DNA from: Firmicutes bacterium CAG:882
GTDB lineage: Bacteria; Bacillota; Clostridia; Lachnospirales; Lachnospiraceae
Direction: 5' to 3'
NCBI GenBank assembly: GCA_000435595.1
Contig: FR895372.1
Location: forward strand, 41,442-46,659
DNA: 5,218 bases
In this document: positions 1 to 5,215 of the stretch, piece by piece
How positions within the stretch are numbered: the stretch's first letter is position 1
How the letters are laid out: every line of letters begins with the position of its first letter
Program-made: the position numbers and the translations under genes
The notes under the pieces: model-generated
What the model was told of the DNA's origin: nothing
Databases searched by the model: none
What the model saw: the letters and a program-made list of their open reading frames with translations, nothing else

Positions 1-122
1 CTCTTATAATATGCACTCGATTTTTTATCAACATCAACTTCCCAGCCCGCACAGCAGGTGTCGATGCACTCTCCGCCTATACATGAAAAATCCTTATAAT
101 ATTCAGGCACCCTGATTTTCAT
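1..122 (-). CDS. fliB: FliB-type flagellin lysine-N-methylase, N-terminal part only (runs off the left edge)
   Basis: The first 40 codons of a minus-strand gene are visible; the rest lies beyond the window. The product starts MKIRVPEYYKDF and continues with a cysteine cluster, CIGGECIDTCCAGWE, with Cys at 14, 19, 23 and 24. This start, with its spaced C...C...CC motif followed by GWE, is what I know from the FliB / YkgJ-like cysteine-cluster proteins of clostridia. Members methylate lysine side chains of flagellin, and the cysteines probably bind a metal centre. The ATG at 122 is preceded by AGAGAGGA (133-140) with a 10-base gap, which supports the start. The gene lies downstream of a FliD-like gene on the same strand, which fits a flagellar role. 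A terminator sits between them, so fliB depends on read-through or on a promoter I could not identify. Whether the gene is intact beyond the window is unknown; family members are usually about 400 residues. Confidence 0.8.
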   Translation of the reverse strand, partial: MKIRVPEYYKDFSCIGGECIDTCCAGWEVDVDKKSSAYYK

Positions 123-145
123 TGTAAAAAAATCCTCTCTATCGC

Positions 146-182
146 AAAAAAGAACACCAAAATGTATAGCATTCTGGTGCCC
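146..182 (-). terminator. Factor-independent terminator after the FliD-like gene
   Basis: Read on the minus strand, CACCAGAATG pairs with CATTTTGGTG (one G-U pair) around the 5-base loop CTATA, and the stem can be extended by GGG/TTC pairing. It is followed directly by TTCTTTTTT. It lies 20 bases after the stop codon of the FliD-like gene and ends about 23 bases before the fliB ATG. The plus-strand version has an A-C mismatch in the stem and no T-run, so it should act on minus-strand transcripts only. Confidence 0.85.
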
Positions 183-202
183 TTATTGATTCTTATAAAT
201 TA

Positions 203-922
203 TTACAGATACCAATTATATGCACTGTTATAATAGTTATTGTACATACCGCTTGAACCGTAGAGCCCCGAAGCATTGCCGGCATTCTCAGCCGCACTGC
301 TTATTGCCGATGCTCTCACGAACGTCTGGTATGCCATTGAGCTTGAGCCGTTAAAAAGCTTCTTGACACCTGCAACATCTGCACTTGCAAGCTTCTTGTC
401 ATCGACTGTGAGTGTCTTATCATCATTGATTGTGATTCCGACCTTCTCAAGCGAACTCTTATATGCATTCGTCTGGTTCGTCATGAATGAAACCTTGCCG
501 GTAACCTTCGTGTTCGACGTATCGGCAGCCTCCTCAACCAGTGAGTTGTAATTGCTGACAAACTTCTTCACGGCAGATGCAATCTCGCCGGTAACAGAAT
601 CGGCATTCTTAAAAAGGCTCTTAGATGAGCTTGTATCAGTGAGCTTCGATGCCGCACTGTAGAGATTGTCCGCAGCATCCTTAACCTCGGTAAGCTGCTT
701 CTTCTCGACTGTGGAATTATTCTTAACCTGATACTTCGTTCCGGACTGTGAAGTCTTGTTCGACGAATCGGTCTTGGCATAATATGAATTCAGAAGCTTC
801 TTGTATGCTCCCGCCCTGATTGTCGAATATTCCGATAATGAGGAATACAGACCACTCGTAAACGAACCGTTAGCTGAAGAACTTCCGAAACTATTAAATA
901 AAGTATTAATCGATAACGACAT
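203..922 (-). CDS. Small FliD-like (flagellar cap-like) protein of unknown exact role
   Basis: A 239-residue protein rich in Ser, Asn, Ala, Lys and Tyr, with no cysteine, no membrane segment and no classical signal peptide. This composition is typical of flagellar axial proteins. Residues about 76-215 resemble the C-terminal domain of FliD (hook-associated protein 2): AVKKFVSNYNSLVEEA (117-132) matches the 'FVxxYNSL' stretch, and LEKVGITINDDKTLTVDDKKL (158-178) followed by VKKLFNGSSS (186-195) matches the 'L..iGIT...GtL.vD..kL...lF' signature. FliD is normally 450 residues or more, so the usual D2/D3 region is missing. The N-terminus has a YSTIRAGAYKKLLNSYY stretch (32-48), and the last 20 residues are Tyr-rich (221, 227, 230, 231, 235, 238). 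I chose the ATG at 922 because GGAAGGAG (931-938) sits 8 bases upstream; a GTG at 931 would overlap that site. It is followed by a terminator and then fliB. It could be a minor filament or cap protein, or an unrelated secreted protein with a convergent fold. Confidence 0.8.
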   Translation of the reverse strand: MSLSINTLFNSFGSSSANGSFTSGLYSSLSEYSTIRAGAYKKLLNSYYAKTDSSNKTSQSGTKYQVKNNSTVEKKQLTEVKDAADNLYSAASKLTDTSSSKSLFKNADSVTGEIASAVKKFVSNYNSLVEEAADTSNTKVTGKVSFMTNQTNAYKSSLEKVGITINDDKTLTVDDKKLASADVAGVKKLFNGSSSMAYQTFVRASAISSAAENAGNASGLYGSSGMYNNYYNSAYNWYL

Positions 923-946
923 AATATGCACTCCTTCCTAAAAGAC

Positions 947-991
947 ATTATATTTCAATTACAGAATATACTCAATAATCATTTTTGTCAA
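947..991 (-). promoter_or_regulatory. Tandem candidate sigma-A promoters for the FliD-like gene
   Basis: Two overlapping candidates read on the minus strand. The better one has TTGAGT (970-975), a 17-base spacer and a perfect TATAAT (947-952), placing the transcript start near 940, just upstream of the ribosome binding site. The second has a perfect TTGACA (986-991), 17 bases, and TATTCT (963-968). Neither looks like the flagellar sigma-28 pattern (TAAA-N15-GCCGATAA). The region also follows the uppP stop codon with no terminator visible, so read-through from uppP is possible. Confidence 0.65.
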
Positions 992-1000
992 TACGGCAGA

Positions 1001-1840
1001 TTATTTTACAAACATCATTGCAAGCACAATCACACCAAGTACTATTCTGTACCATCCGAATACGGTGAAATCATGCTTCTTTATGTAGCTCATAAGGAAC
1101 TTGATTGCAACAACCGAGACAGCAAATGCCACAACCATTCCAAGAATCAATGCGGCCGCCTCCGCTGCCGTAAATGCGAAGCCGAACTTAAGAATCTTAA
1201 GAAAGCTTGCTCCGAACATTACAGGAACAGCAAGATAGAAAGTGAACTCAGCCGCAGCTGTTCTTCCGACTCCGATAATCATTGCTCCCACAATAGTTGC
1301 TCCCGAGCGCGATGTACCCGGAATAAGTGCGAGCACCTGAAATATACCGATAAGTGCCGCTGTCTTAAATGTAATCTCACTTATGTCATTAATCTTAAAT
1401 GCCTTTCCCTTATGAAGCTTCTCCACAACAATAAATGCAATACCGTACACAATCAACATAACCGCTACTGTCGGAGCGTTATAGAACAGTTCATCAAGCT
1501 TATCGTCAAAAGGAACTCCGATGATAGCCGCAGGCATGCAGGCGACAAGAATCTTCCCCCACATGATAAGCTTATCCTTATTCCATGCGAGCTTACTCTT
1601 ATTATCATCCTTTTTAACCGAATCAATAGGAATCAGCTTCTTAAAATATATCACGACGACAGCCATAATCGCGCCGAGCTGTATCACAACATCAAACATT
1701 TCCTTGAACGCATCACTCATATTGAGCTTCATGAACTCATCGACAAGTATCAGATGGCCTGTACTGCTTATAGGAAGCCATTCCGTTATGCCTTCCACTA
1801 TTCCAAGTATAATTACCTTTAAATATTCAATCCATTCCAT
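1001..1840 (-). CDS. uppP: Undecaprenyl-diphosphate phosphatase UppP (BacA family)
   Basis: A 279-residue integral membrane enzyme that removes a phosphate from undecaprenyl diphosphate, regenerating the lipid carrier for peptidoglycan and other wall polymers; members also give bacitracin tolerance. The length is normal. Family signatures are all present: GIVEGITEWLPISSTGHL (13-30) with the E16/E20 ExxxE pair, S26 and H29; DVVIQLGAIMAVV (50-62); and the phosphate-binding PGTSRSGAT (174-182) with R178. About eight hydrophobic segments follow the family pattern, for example 50-66, 94-110, 121-140, 183-215, 226-250 and 262-278. The start at 1840 gives the usual MEWIEYLKVIILGIVEG beginning. Its ribosome binding site is weak: AAAAGGGG at 1852-1859, 11 bases from the ATG. 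It lies 139 bases after rpoZ; that gap contains two hairpins, a repeat and a possible internal promoter. An unbroken plus-strand frame overlapping most of this gene (926-1822) is judged a shadow. Confidence 0.97.
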   Translation of the reverse strand: MEWIEYLKVIILGIVEGITEWLPISSTGHLILVDEFMKLNMSDAFKEMFDVVIQLGAIMAVVVIYFKKLIPIDSVKKDDNKSKLAWNKDKLIMWGKILVACMPAAIIGVPFDDKLDELFYNAPTVAVMLIVYGIAFIVVEKLHKGKAFKINDISEITFKTAALIGIFQVLALIPGTSRSGATIVGAMIIGVGRTAAAEFTFYLAVPVMFGASFLKILKFGFAFTAAEAAALILGMVVAFAVSVVAIKFLMSYIKKHDFTVFGWYRIVLGVIVLAMMFVK

Positions 1841-1874
1841 GATTTTATATACCCCTTTTAACTTTTTACAGAAC

Positions 1875-1901
1875 GTAATAGGAACGAAATTTTCTAATTA
1901 C
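1875..1901. repeat. Degenerate copy of a short palindromic repeat
   Basis: On the plus strand the first 14 bases, GTAATAGGAACGAA, are identical to the start of the element at 5190-5215. The second half (TTTCTAATTAC) is a decayed version of the partner arm, with an extra A and a C-to-T change, so the hairpin is imperfect. It lies in the rpoZ-uppP gap, ending about 35 bases from the uppP ATG. Two copies within 5 kb, both intergenic, suggest a dispersed extragenic palindrome family. Confidence 0.65.
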
Positions 1902-1908
1902 ATAAAAT

Positions 1909-1949
1909 ATGGACTGTCACACCTGAAATTATAAAGTATAACAGTCCAT
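1909..1949 (-). terminator. Hairpin in the rpoZ-uppP gap, possible weak terminator for rpoZ
   Basis: ATGGACTGT (1909-1917) and ACAGTCCAT (1941-1949) form a perfect 9-base-pair stem around a 23-base loop. On the minus strand the stem is followed by ATTTTAT, a short, imperfect T-rich stretch, so it could end rpoZ transcripts. The loop is long and AT-rich and contains candidate -10 boxes, so the arms could instead be a regulator binding site. Confidence 0.45.
1928..1943 (-). promoter_or_regulatory. Possible promoter for uppP
   Basis: Minus-strand TATAAT (1928-1933) and, overlapping just upstream, an extended -10 of the form TGT-TATACT (1935-1943). No convincing -35 box is seen at 16-18 bases from either. 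The sites lie inside the loop and stem edge of the hairpin at 1909-1949, giving a leader of roughly 80 bases that would contain the palindromic repeat copy. uppP may instead be read from the rpoZ promoter. Confidence 0.35.
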
Positions 1950-1957
1950 TACATCTA

Positions 1958-1978
1958 ATCCGAAATAAAGCTTCGGAT
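1958..1978 (-). other. Hairpin immediately after the rpoZ stop codon
   Basis: ATCCGAA (1958-1964) and TTCGGAT (1972-1978) form a perfect 7-base-pair stem with a 7-base loop, starting one base beyond the rpoZ TAG. There is no T-run after it on the minus strand, so it is not a standard terminator. It may protect the rpoZ mRNA 3' end or act together with the larger hairpin 9 bases downstream. Confidence 0.55.
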
Positions 1979-1979
1979 A

Positions 1980-2228
1980 CTATTCATCACTGCCATCATC
2001 CTCGCTGACAATCTTAATCTTTGACTCGTAGAGTTCCTCAATAGCGATTGATAAAGGCTTATTAGCGTTCTTAGCCTTAACAAGAGGCTCGTCACCGGCG
2101 ATAATCTGTCTTGCTCTCTTGGCTGTGGCAAGCACGATTGAATAACGGCTCTGTACGATAGGCTGCTCGCCCGGCTCGACATCGCTGTTAACAACTTCCA
2201 TTAAATCTGTATAAGATGGATGTAACAT
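1980..2228 (-). CDS. rpoZ: DNA-directed RNA polymerase omega subunit
   Basis: An 82-residue protein that helps fold and hold the beta-prime subunit of RNA polymerase. It begins MLHPSYTDLMEVVN, a start typical of clostridial omega. It carries the conserved core QSRYSIVLATAKRARQI (26-42) and KPLSIAIEELYESKI (57-71), and ends in an acidic tail (SEDDGSDE). The length is normal for Firmicutes. The ATG at 2228 follows a strong GGAAGGAGA site (2235-2243) at a good distance. The gene has its own near-consensus promoter just upstream. yicC lies 93 bases upstream on the same strand, whereas remA and gmk, which usually separate these two genes in related bacteria, are absent. A post-stop hairpin follows. 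Confidence 0.97.
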   Translation of the reverse strand: MLHPSYTDLMEVVNSDVEPGEQPIVQSRYSIVLATAKRARQIIAGDEPLVKAKNANKPLSIAIEELYESKIKIVSEDDGSDE

Positions 2229-2289
2229 TATTATTCTCCTTCCGCAAAGAACATATATTTTCTACTGATAAAATATTGCCGTACCTGTT

Positions 2290-2318
2290 ATTATGTCCTC
2301 TTTTTTTTGTTTTGTCAA
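2290..2318 (-). promoter_or_regulatory. Near-consensus sigma-A promoter of rpoZ
   Basis: Read on the minus strand: perfect TTGACA (2313-2318), a 17-base spacer, then CATAAT (2290-2295), one mismatch from consensus. The spacer is A-rich (AAACAAAAAAAAGAGGA). The predicted transcript start is near 2283, giving a leader of about 55 bases that ends in the rpoZ ribosome binding site. The -35 box begins three bases past the yicC stop codon. Confidence 0.85.
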
Positions 2319-2321
2319 TAG

Positions 2322-3200
2322 TTATTCGATGTTCTGTATCTGTTCCCTGACTTTTTCAATCTCAGTCTTGAGTGTGATTGCGCAGTCCGTAACCTCAAGA
2401 TCATTCGCCTTAGACAGAATCGTGTTGGCTTCCCTGTTCATCTCCTGAGCGATGAAATCAAGCTTTCTTCCGACGCTTCCACCCTCAATCAATGTTGCCT
2501 TTGTGCTCTCAATATGGCTTCTTAAGCGCACCGTCTCCTCATCCACACATATCTTGTCAGCAAATATCGTAACCTCAGTGGCAATCCTGCCTTCATCCAC
2601 GGTTGAGTCGGCAAGGAGCTCCGTAACCTTATCCTCAAGTCTCTTTCTGTACTCATCCACAACCTGCGGGCTTCTGACCTCAATAAAATCCACAAGCTTT
2701 AACATGTTATCGAGCTTTTCAAGCAAGTCCTCTTTAAGTCTCTCGCCCTCCCTGACTCTCGTCTCAACGAATGCCTGACAAGCCTTGTCGACAGCCTGCT
2801 CGAGAAGCTGCCATACGGTCTCATCGTCGCCGTCCTGATCTTCCATGGTGATTACCTCAGGCATCTTCGCGAGCATGGAAACCTTCACATCATTATCTAT
2901 TCCAAACTGCTCGGACATATACTTAAATATGCTCATATATTCGCCGGCCAGGTCTTCATTGTAATGCAGACACACCTTGTCCTCTGAAAAATCTTCAAAC
3001 GTGATGAACACGTCAACCTTGCCTCTTGCTATATATTTCTTAAGGATATTTCTTATTCCCGCTTCATAAAAATTCAATTTCTTAGGCATCTTTATTCCTG
3101 TCTCAAGGTAGCGGTGATTGACCGACTTCATCTCAACGGTAATCTTGCGATCATCATCAGCAGCCTCATACCTGCCAAATCCTGTCATACTCTTAATCAT
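2322..3200 (-). CDS. yicC: YicC/YloC-family endoribonuclease
   Basis: A 292-residue protein of the YicC/YloC family, whose members have been described as metal-dependent endoribonucleases. Signatures in order: MIKSMTGFGRYE at the start, VEMKSVNHRYLE (22-33), RGKVDVFI (59-66), RVREGERLKEDLL (148-160), DEGRIATEV (202-210), DKICVDEETVRLRSHI (215-230), and the C-terminal DUF1732-type block GRKLDFIAQEMNREANTI (244-261) followed by LSKANDLE. The family is normally about 290 residues. I chose the ATG at 3200, not the in-frame ATG at 3221, because MIKSMTGFG is the family start and ACGGAGGATAT (3203-3213) lies just ahead of it; the upstream ATG would precede and overlap this site. It is divergent from rqcH and upstream of rpoZ. 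Confidence 0.95.
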   Translation of the reverse strand: MIKSMTGFGRYEAADDDRKITVEMKSVNHRYLETGIKMPKKLNFYEAGIRNILKKYIARGKVDVFITFEDFSEDKVCLHYNEDLAGEYMSIFKYMSEQFGIDNDVKVSMLAKMPEVITMEDQDGDDETVWQLLEQAVDKACQAFVETRVREGERLKEDLLEKLDNMLKLVDFIEVRSPQVVDEYRKRLEDKVTELLADSTVDEGRIATEVTIFADKICVDEETVRLRSHIESTKATLIEGGSVGRKLDFIAQEMNREANTILSKANDLEVTDCAITLKTEIEKVREQIQNIE

Positions 3201-3231
3201 CAGATATCCTCCGTATCTCATAGTTGAAAAA

Positions 3232-3240
3232 ATTATACCA
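3232..3240 (-). promoter_or_regulatory. Extended -10 promoter of yicC
   Basis: On the minus strand TGG-TATAAT is a perfect -10 box with the TGn extension. The -35 region is poor (TAGCAT at 17 bases), which an extended -10 can compensate for. The transcript start should fall near 3225, about 25 bases before the chosen ATG at 3200. That would place the in-frame ATG at 3221 almost at the transcript start, further supporting 3200. Confidence 0.7.
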
Positions 3241-3255
3241 TATTTTGTGTAAATA

Positions 3256-3264
3256 TGCTACAAT
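3256..3264 (+). promoter_or_regulatory. Candidate extended -10 promoter of rqcH
   Basis: On the plus strand TGC-TACAAT is a -10 box one mismatch from TATAAT with a TGn extension. No good -35 is visible; the 17-base position falls on TACCAT (3236-3241), overlapping the yicC -10 box on the other strand. The transcript start would be near 3271, about 42 bases before the rqcH ATG. The surrounding DNA is very AT-rich, so alternative -10 boxes such as TATAAA (3265-3270) cannot be excluded. Confidence 0.5.
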
Positions 3265-3312
3265 TATAAATATATTTTATACAAAATTATTTTGAAAGTT
3301 GAGGAAACAAAA

Positions 3313-5073
3313 ATGGCATTTGATGGTTTTGTGGTCGCTGCGCTTGTCAGGGAAATGAATGACAAGCTTCTCGGCGGACGTTTATATAAAATAGCACAGC
3401 CCGAGGAGGACGAACTTTTTATCACAATCAAAAACAGCAAGGAACAGTACAGACTTCTTCTCTCTGCAAGTGCCAGCCTTCCGCTGGTATACATCCTGCA
3501 GGACAATAAGCCCAGCCCTCTCACCGCTCCTAATTTCTGCATGCTTTTAAGAAAGCATATAAGCAACGGGCGGATTGTGTCCGTAACACAGCCTGGGCTT
3601 GAACGTATAATACGCTTTGAGATTGAGCACCTTGATGAGATGGGCGACCTGTGTAAAAAATTTCTCATCGTTGAACTTATGGGAAAGCACAGCAATATTA
3701 TATTCTGCGATGAAAATGATGTAATCATAGACAGCATCAAGCACATTCCGGCTTATGTGAGCTCCGTCCGAGAGGTACTTCCGGGACGTCCCTACTTCAT
3801 ACCGAACACCACCGGCAAGCACAATCCGCTCGAAATTAACGGCGATGCTTTCCGTGCCATAATGTCCGATAAGCCGATGCCCGTCTCTAAGGGACTCTAC
3901 TCCTCTTTCACCGGCATAAGTCCGGTCAGTGCTGAGGAGATATGTCATCTTGCATCAATAGACGGTGATTCGCCATCCAACTGCATGACTGAACCTGAGC
4001 TTACACATCTCTACGGCACATTTCACAATGTTATGGAGGACATTTCATCAGACAGCTTTTCACCATGTATTGTATATAAAGACGAGGAGCCTGTAGAATT
4101 TTCCGCCATTCCGCTTACAATGTACGCCGATGCAGACGATAAAAGTCTCAGAATTGAAAAAAATTCTTCTATAAGCGATGTTCTTATAAGCTTCTATGAA
4201 AAAAAGAACAATATAACCCGTATCCGCCAGCGTTCGGCGGATTTGCGCCAGATTGTCAACACGGCTCTTGAACGCAACAACAAGAAATATGACCTTCAGC
4301 TAAAGCAGCTTGCAGATACCGACAAGCGCGAGAAATACCGCATATACGGCGAGCTCATCAACACCTACGGCTATGATATTCCCGATGGTGCCAAGAGCTT
4401 TGAAGCACTCAACTATTACACCAACGAGATGATAACAATTCCTCTTCAGGAGGATTTGACCGCAAGGGAGAACAGCATAAAATACTTCGAGCGCTACAAC
4501 AAGTTAAAGCGCACCTACGAGGCTCTGAGTAAGCTCACCGTCGAGACAAAGGAGGAGATTGAGCATCTCGAGTCAATAAGCAACGCCCTCGACATCGCCG
4601 TATCCTATGATGACCTCGTGCAGCTAAAGGAGGAGATGATTGAGTACGGCTATATTCATCGCAAGGGGTCAAAAAATAAGAGGGAAAAGATTACAAGCAG
4701 GCCTTTCCACTATATTTCAAGCGACGGCTTCCATATGTATGTCGGTAAGAACAACTACCAGAACGAGGAGCTGACCTTCAAGCTTGCCACGGGCAACGAC
4801 TGGTGGTTCCACGCAAAGAATATTCCGGGTTCACACGTCATAGTAAAAACCGAGAACAAGGAACTTCCTGATAATACCTTCGAGGAAGCTGCAAGACTTG
4901 CCGCACACTACTCCAAGGCAAGTAAGCAGGAAAAGGTTGATGTCGACTATATTCAGAAGAAGCACATAAAAAAGCCTGCAGCCGCAAAGCCCGGCTTTGT
5001 AATCTACCACACCAACTATTCTATGACAATTGACAATGATTCTCATAAAATGGGGACACTGGTGGAGGAATAA
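3313..5073 (+). CDS. rqcH: RqcH, ribosome quality control factor (NFACT / FbpA family)
   Basis: A 586-residue homologue of Bacillus RqcH (formerly FbpA/YloA, a 'fibronectin-binding' protein; about 570 residues). RqcH binds stalled 50S subunits carrying peptidyl-tRNA and recruits tRNA-Ala to add C-terminal alanine tails that mark the peptide for proteolysis. Domains: NFACT-N about 1-190, starting MAFDGFVVAALVREMNDKLLG, with FCMLLRKHI (75-83) and ELMGKHSNII (121-130); a helix-hairpin-helix near 197-215 (FTGISPVSAEEI); a charged coiled coil about 295-445; and NFACT-R about 450-570 with DWWFHAKNIPGSHVI (496-510), SKASKQEKVDVDYIQKKHIKK (534-554) and PGFVIY (560-565). At the site equivalent to the Asp97-Arg98 pair of Bacillus RqcH it has Glu97-Arg98. 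I chose ATG 3313 because GAGG (3301-3304) lies 8 bases upstream and MAFDG matches the family; an in-frame TTG at 3292 is less likely. It is divergent from yicC. Confidence 0.95.
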   Translation: MAFDGFVVAALVREMNDKLLGGRLYKIAQPEEDELFITIKNSKEQYRLLLSASASLPLVYILQDNKPSPLTAPNFCMLLRKHISNGRIVSVTQPGLERIIRFEIEHLDEMGDLCKKFLIVELMGKHSNIIFCDENDVIIDSIKHIPAYVSSVREVLPGRPYFIPNTTGKHNPLEINGDAFRAIMSDKPMPVSKGLYSSFTGISPVSAEEICHLASIDGDSPSNCMTEPELTHLYGTFHNVMEDISSDSFSPCIVYKDEEPVEFSAIPLTMYADADDKSLRIEKNSSISDVLISFYEKKNNITRIRQRSADLRQIVNTALERNNKKYDLQLKQLADTDKREKYRIYGELINTYGYDIPDGAKSFEALNYYTNEMITIPLQEDLTARENSIKYFERYNKLKRTYEALSKLTVETKEEIEHLESISNALDIAVSYDDLVQLKEEMIEYGYIHRKGSKNKREKITSRPFHYISSDGFHMYVGKNNYQNEELTFKLATGNDWWFHAKNIPGSHVIVKTENKELPDNTFEEAARLAAHYSKASKQEKVDVDYIQKKHIKKPAAAKPGFVIYHTNYSMTIDNDSHKMGTLVEE

Positions 5074-5101
5074 GGGGTCCTATGCAGACACATATATGAT
5101 A

Positions 5102-5149
5102 CAGACGTAAAATACCACCCGATATTTATCTGGTGGTATTTTACGTCTG
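5102..5149. terminator. Long perfect hairpin after rqcH, likely bidirectional terminator
   Basis: CAGACGTAAAATACCACC (5102-5119) and its exact reverse complement (5132-5149) form an 18-base-pair stem around a 12-base loop; GATA/TATC inside the loop could add to the structure. The GC-rich ACCACC/GGTGGT core is flanked by AAAAT and ATTTT, so on either strand the core hairpin is followed by a T-stretch, the usual design of a bidirectional terminator. It begins 28 bases after the rqcH stop codon. The T-stretch is short (4). Confidence 0.7.
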
Positions 5150-5155
5150 CATTGT

Positions 5156-5189
5156 ACGCTGCAGTGTGCATCTCCGCGGAGCGTTTTTT
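5156..5189 (+). terminator. Possible second terminator downstream of rqcH
   Basis: ACGCT (5156-5160) can pair with AGCGT (5180-5184), and a run of six T follows at 5184-5189. The interior holds small self-complementary pieces (TGCA-GTG-TGCA at 5160-5170 and CTCCGCGGAG at 5172-5181). The long loop makes it weaker than a standard terminator, but the position and T-run fit a back-up to the hairpin upstream. Confidence 0.45.
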
Positions 5190-5215
5190 GTAATAGGAAC
5201 GAAGTTTCCTATTAC
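5190..5215. repeat. Palindromic repeat, intact copy
   Basis: GTAATAGGAA (5190-5199) and TTCCTATTAC (5206-5215) form a perfect 10-base-pair stem around the loop CGAAGT. The left half is shared with the element at 1875-1901 in the same orientation. It follows directly on the T-run of the possible terminator and reaches almost to the window edge, so its full length and right flank cannot be judged. It encodes nothing visible and looks like an extragenic palindrome, or part of a larger one. Confidence 0.75.

Noticed and set aside
276..551. A 91-codon plus-strand frame with a hydrophobic, signal-like start.
   Set aside because: Antisense to the FliD-like gene, which has a promoter, ribosome binding site and terminator; the plus frame has none of these.
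986..1020. Possible flagellar sigma-28 promoter (TAAA ... GCCGTATT) before the FliD-like gene.
   Set aside because: The two elements are only 7 bases apart instead of about 15, and the downstream box departs from GCCGATAA. The sigma-A-like boxes fit better.
926..1822. A 298-codon open frame on the plus strand overlapping uppP, giving a Cys/His-rich product that might look like a metal-binding protein.
   Set aside because: It lies antisense to a gene with every UppP motif; its Cys, His and Asn content is what the complement of a hydrophobic protein gives. No ribosome binding site or family motif supports it.
1521..1934. A 137-codon plus-strand frame with hydrophobic stretches.
   Set aside because: Antisense to uppP, running into the intergenic repeat and hairpin; the hydrophobic look is a by-product of base composition.
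1955..2194. A 79-codon minus-strand frame overlapping rpoZ in another frame.
   Set aside because: The rpoZ frame matches the omega family over its full length; the other frame is Arg/Ser/Leu-rich shadow sequence.
3264..3948. Two minus-strand open frames (3264-3746 and 3547-3948) inside rqcH.
   Set aside because: They are antisense to the well-supported NFACT-N domain, with no ribosome binding site or recognisable motif.
1875..5215. The two palindromic repeat copies as a CRISPR array or as the ends of a transposon.
   Set aside because: The copies are more than 3 kb apart, in the same orientation, with conserved housekeeping genes between them and no spacers, cas genes or transposase.
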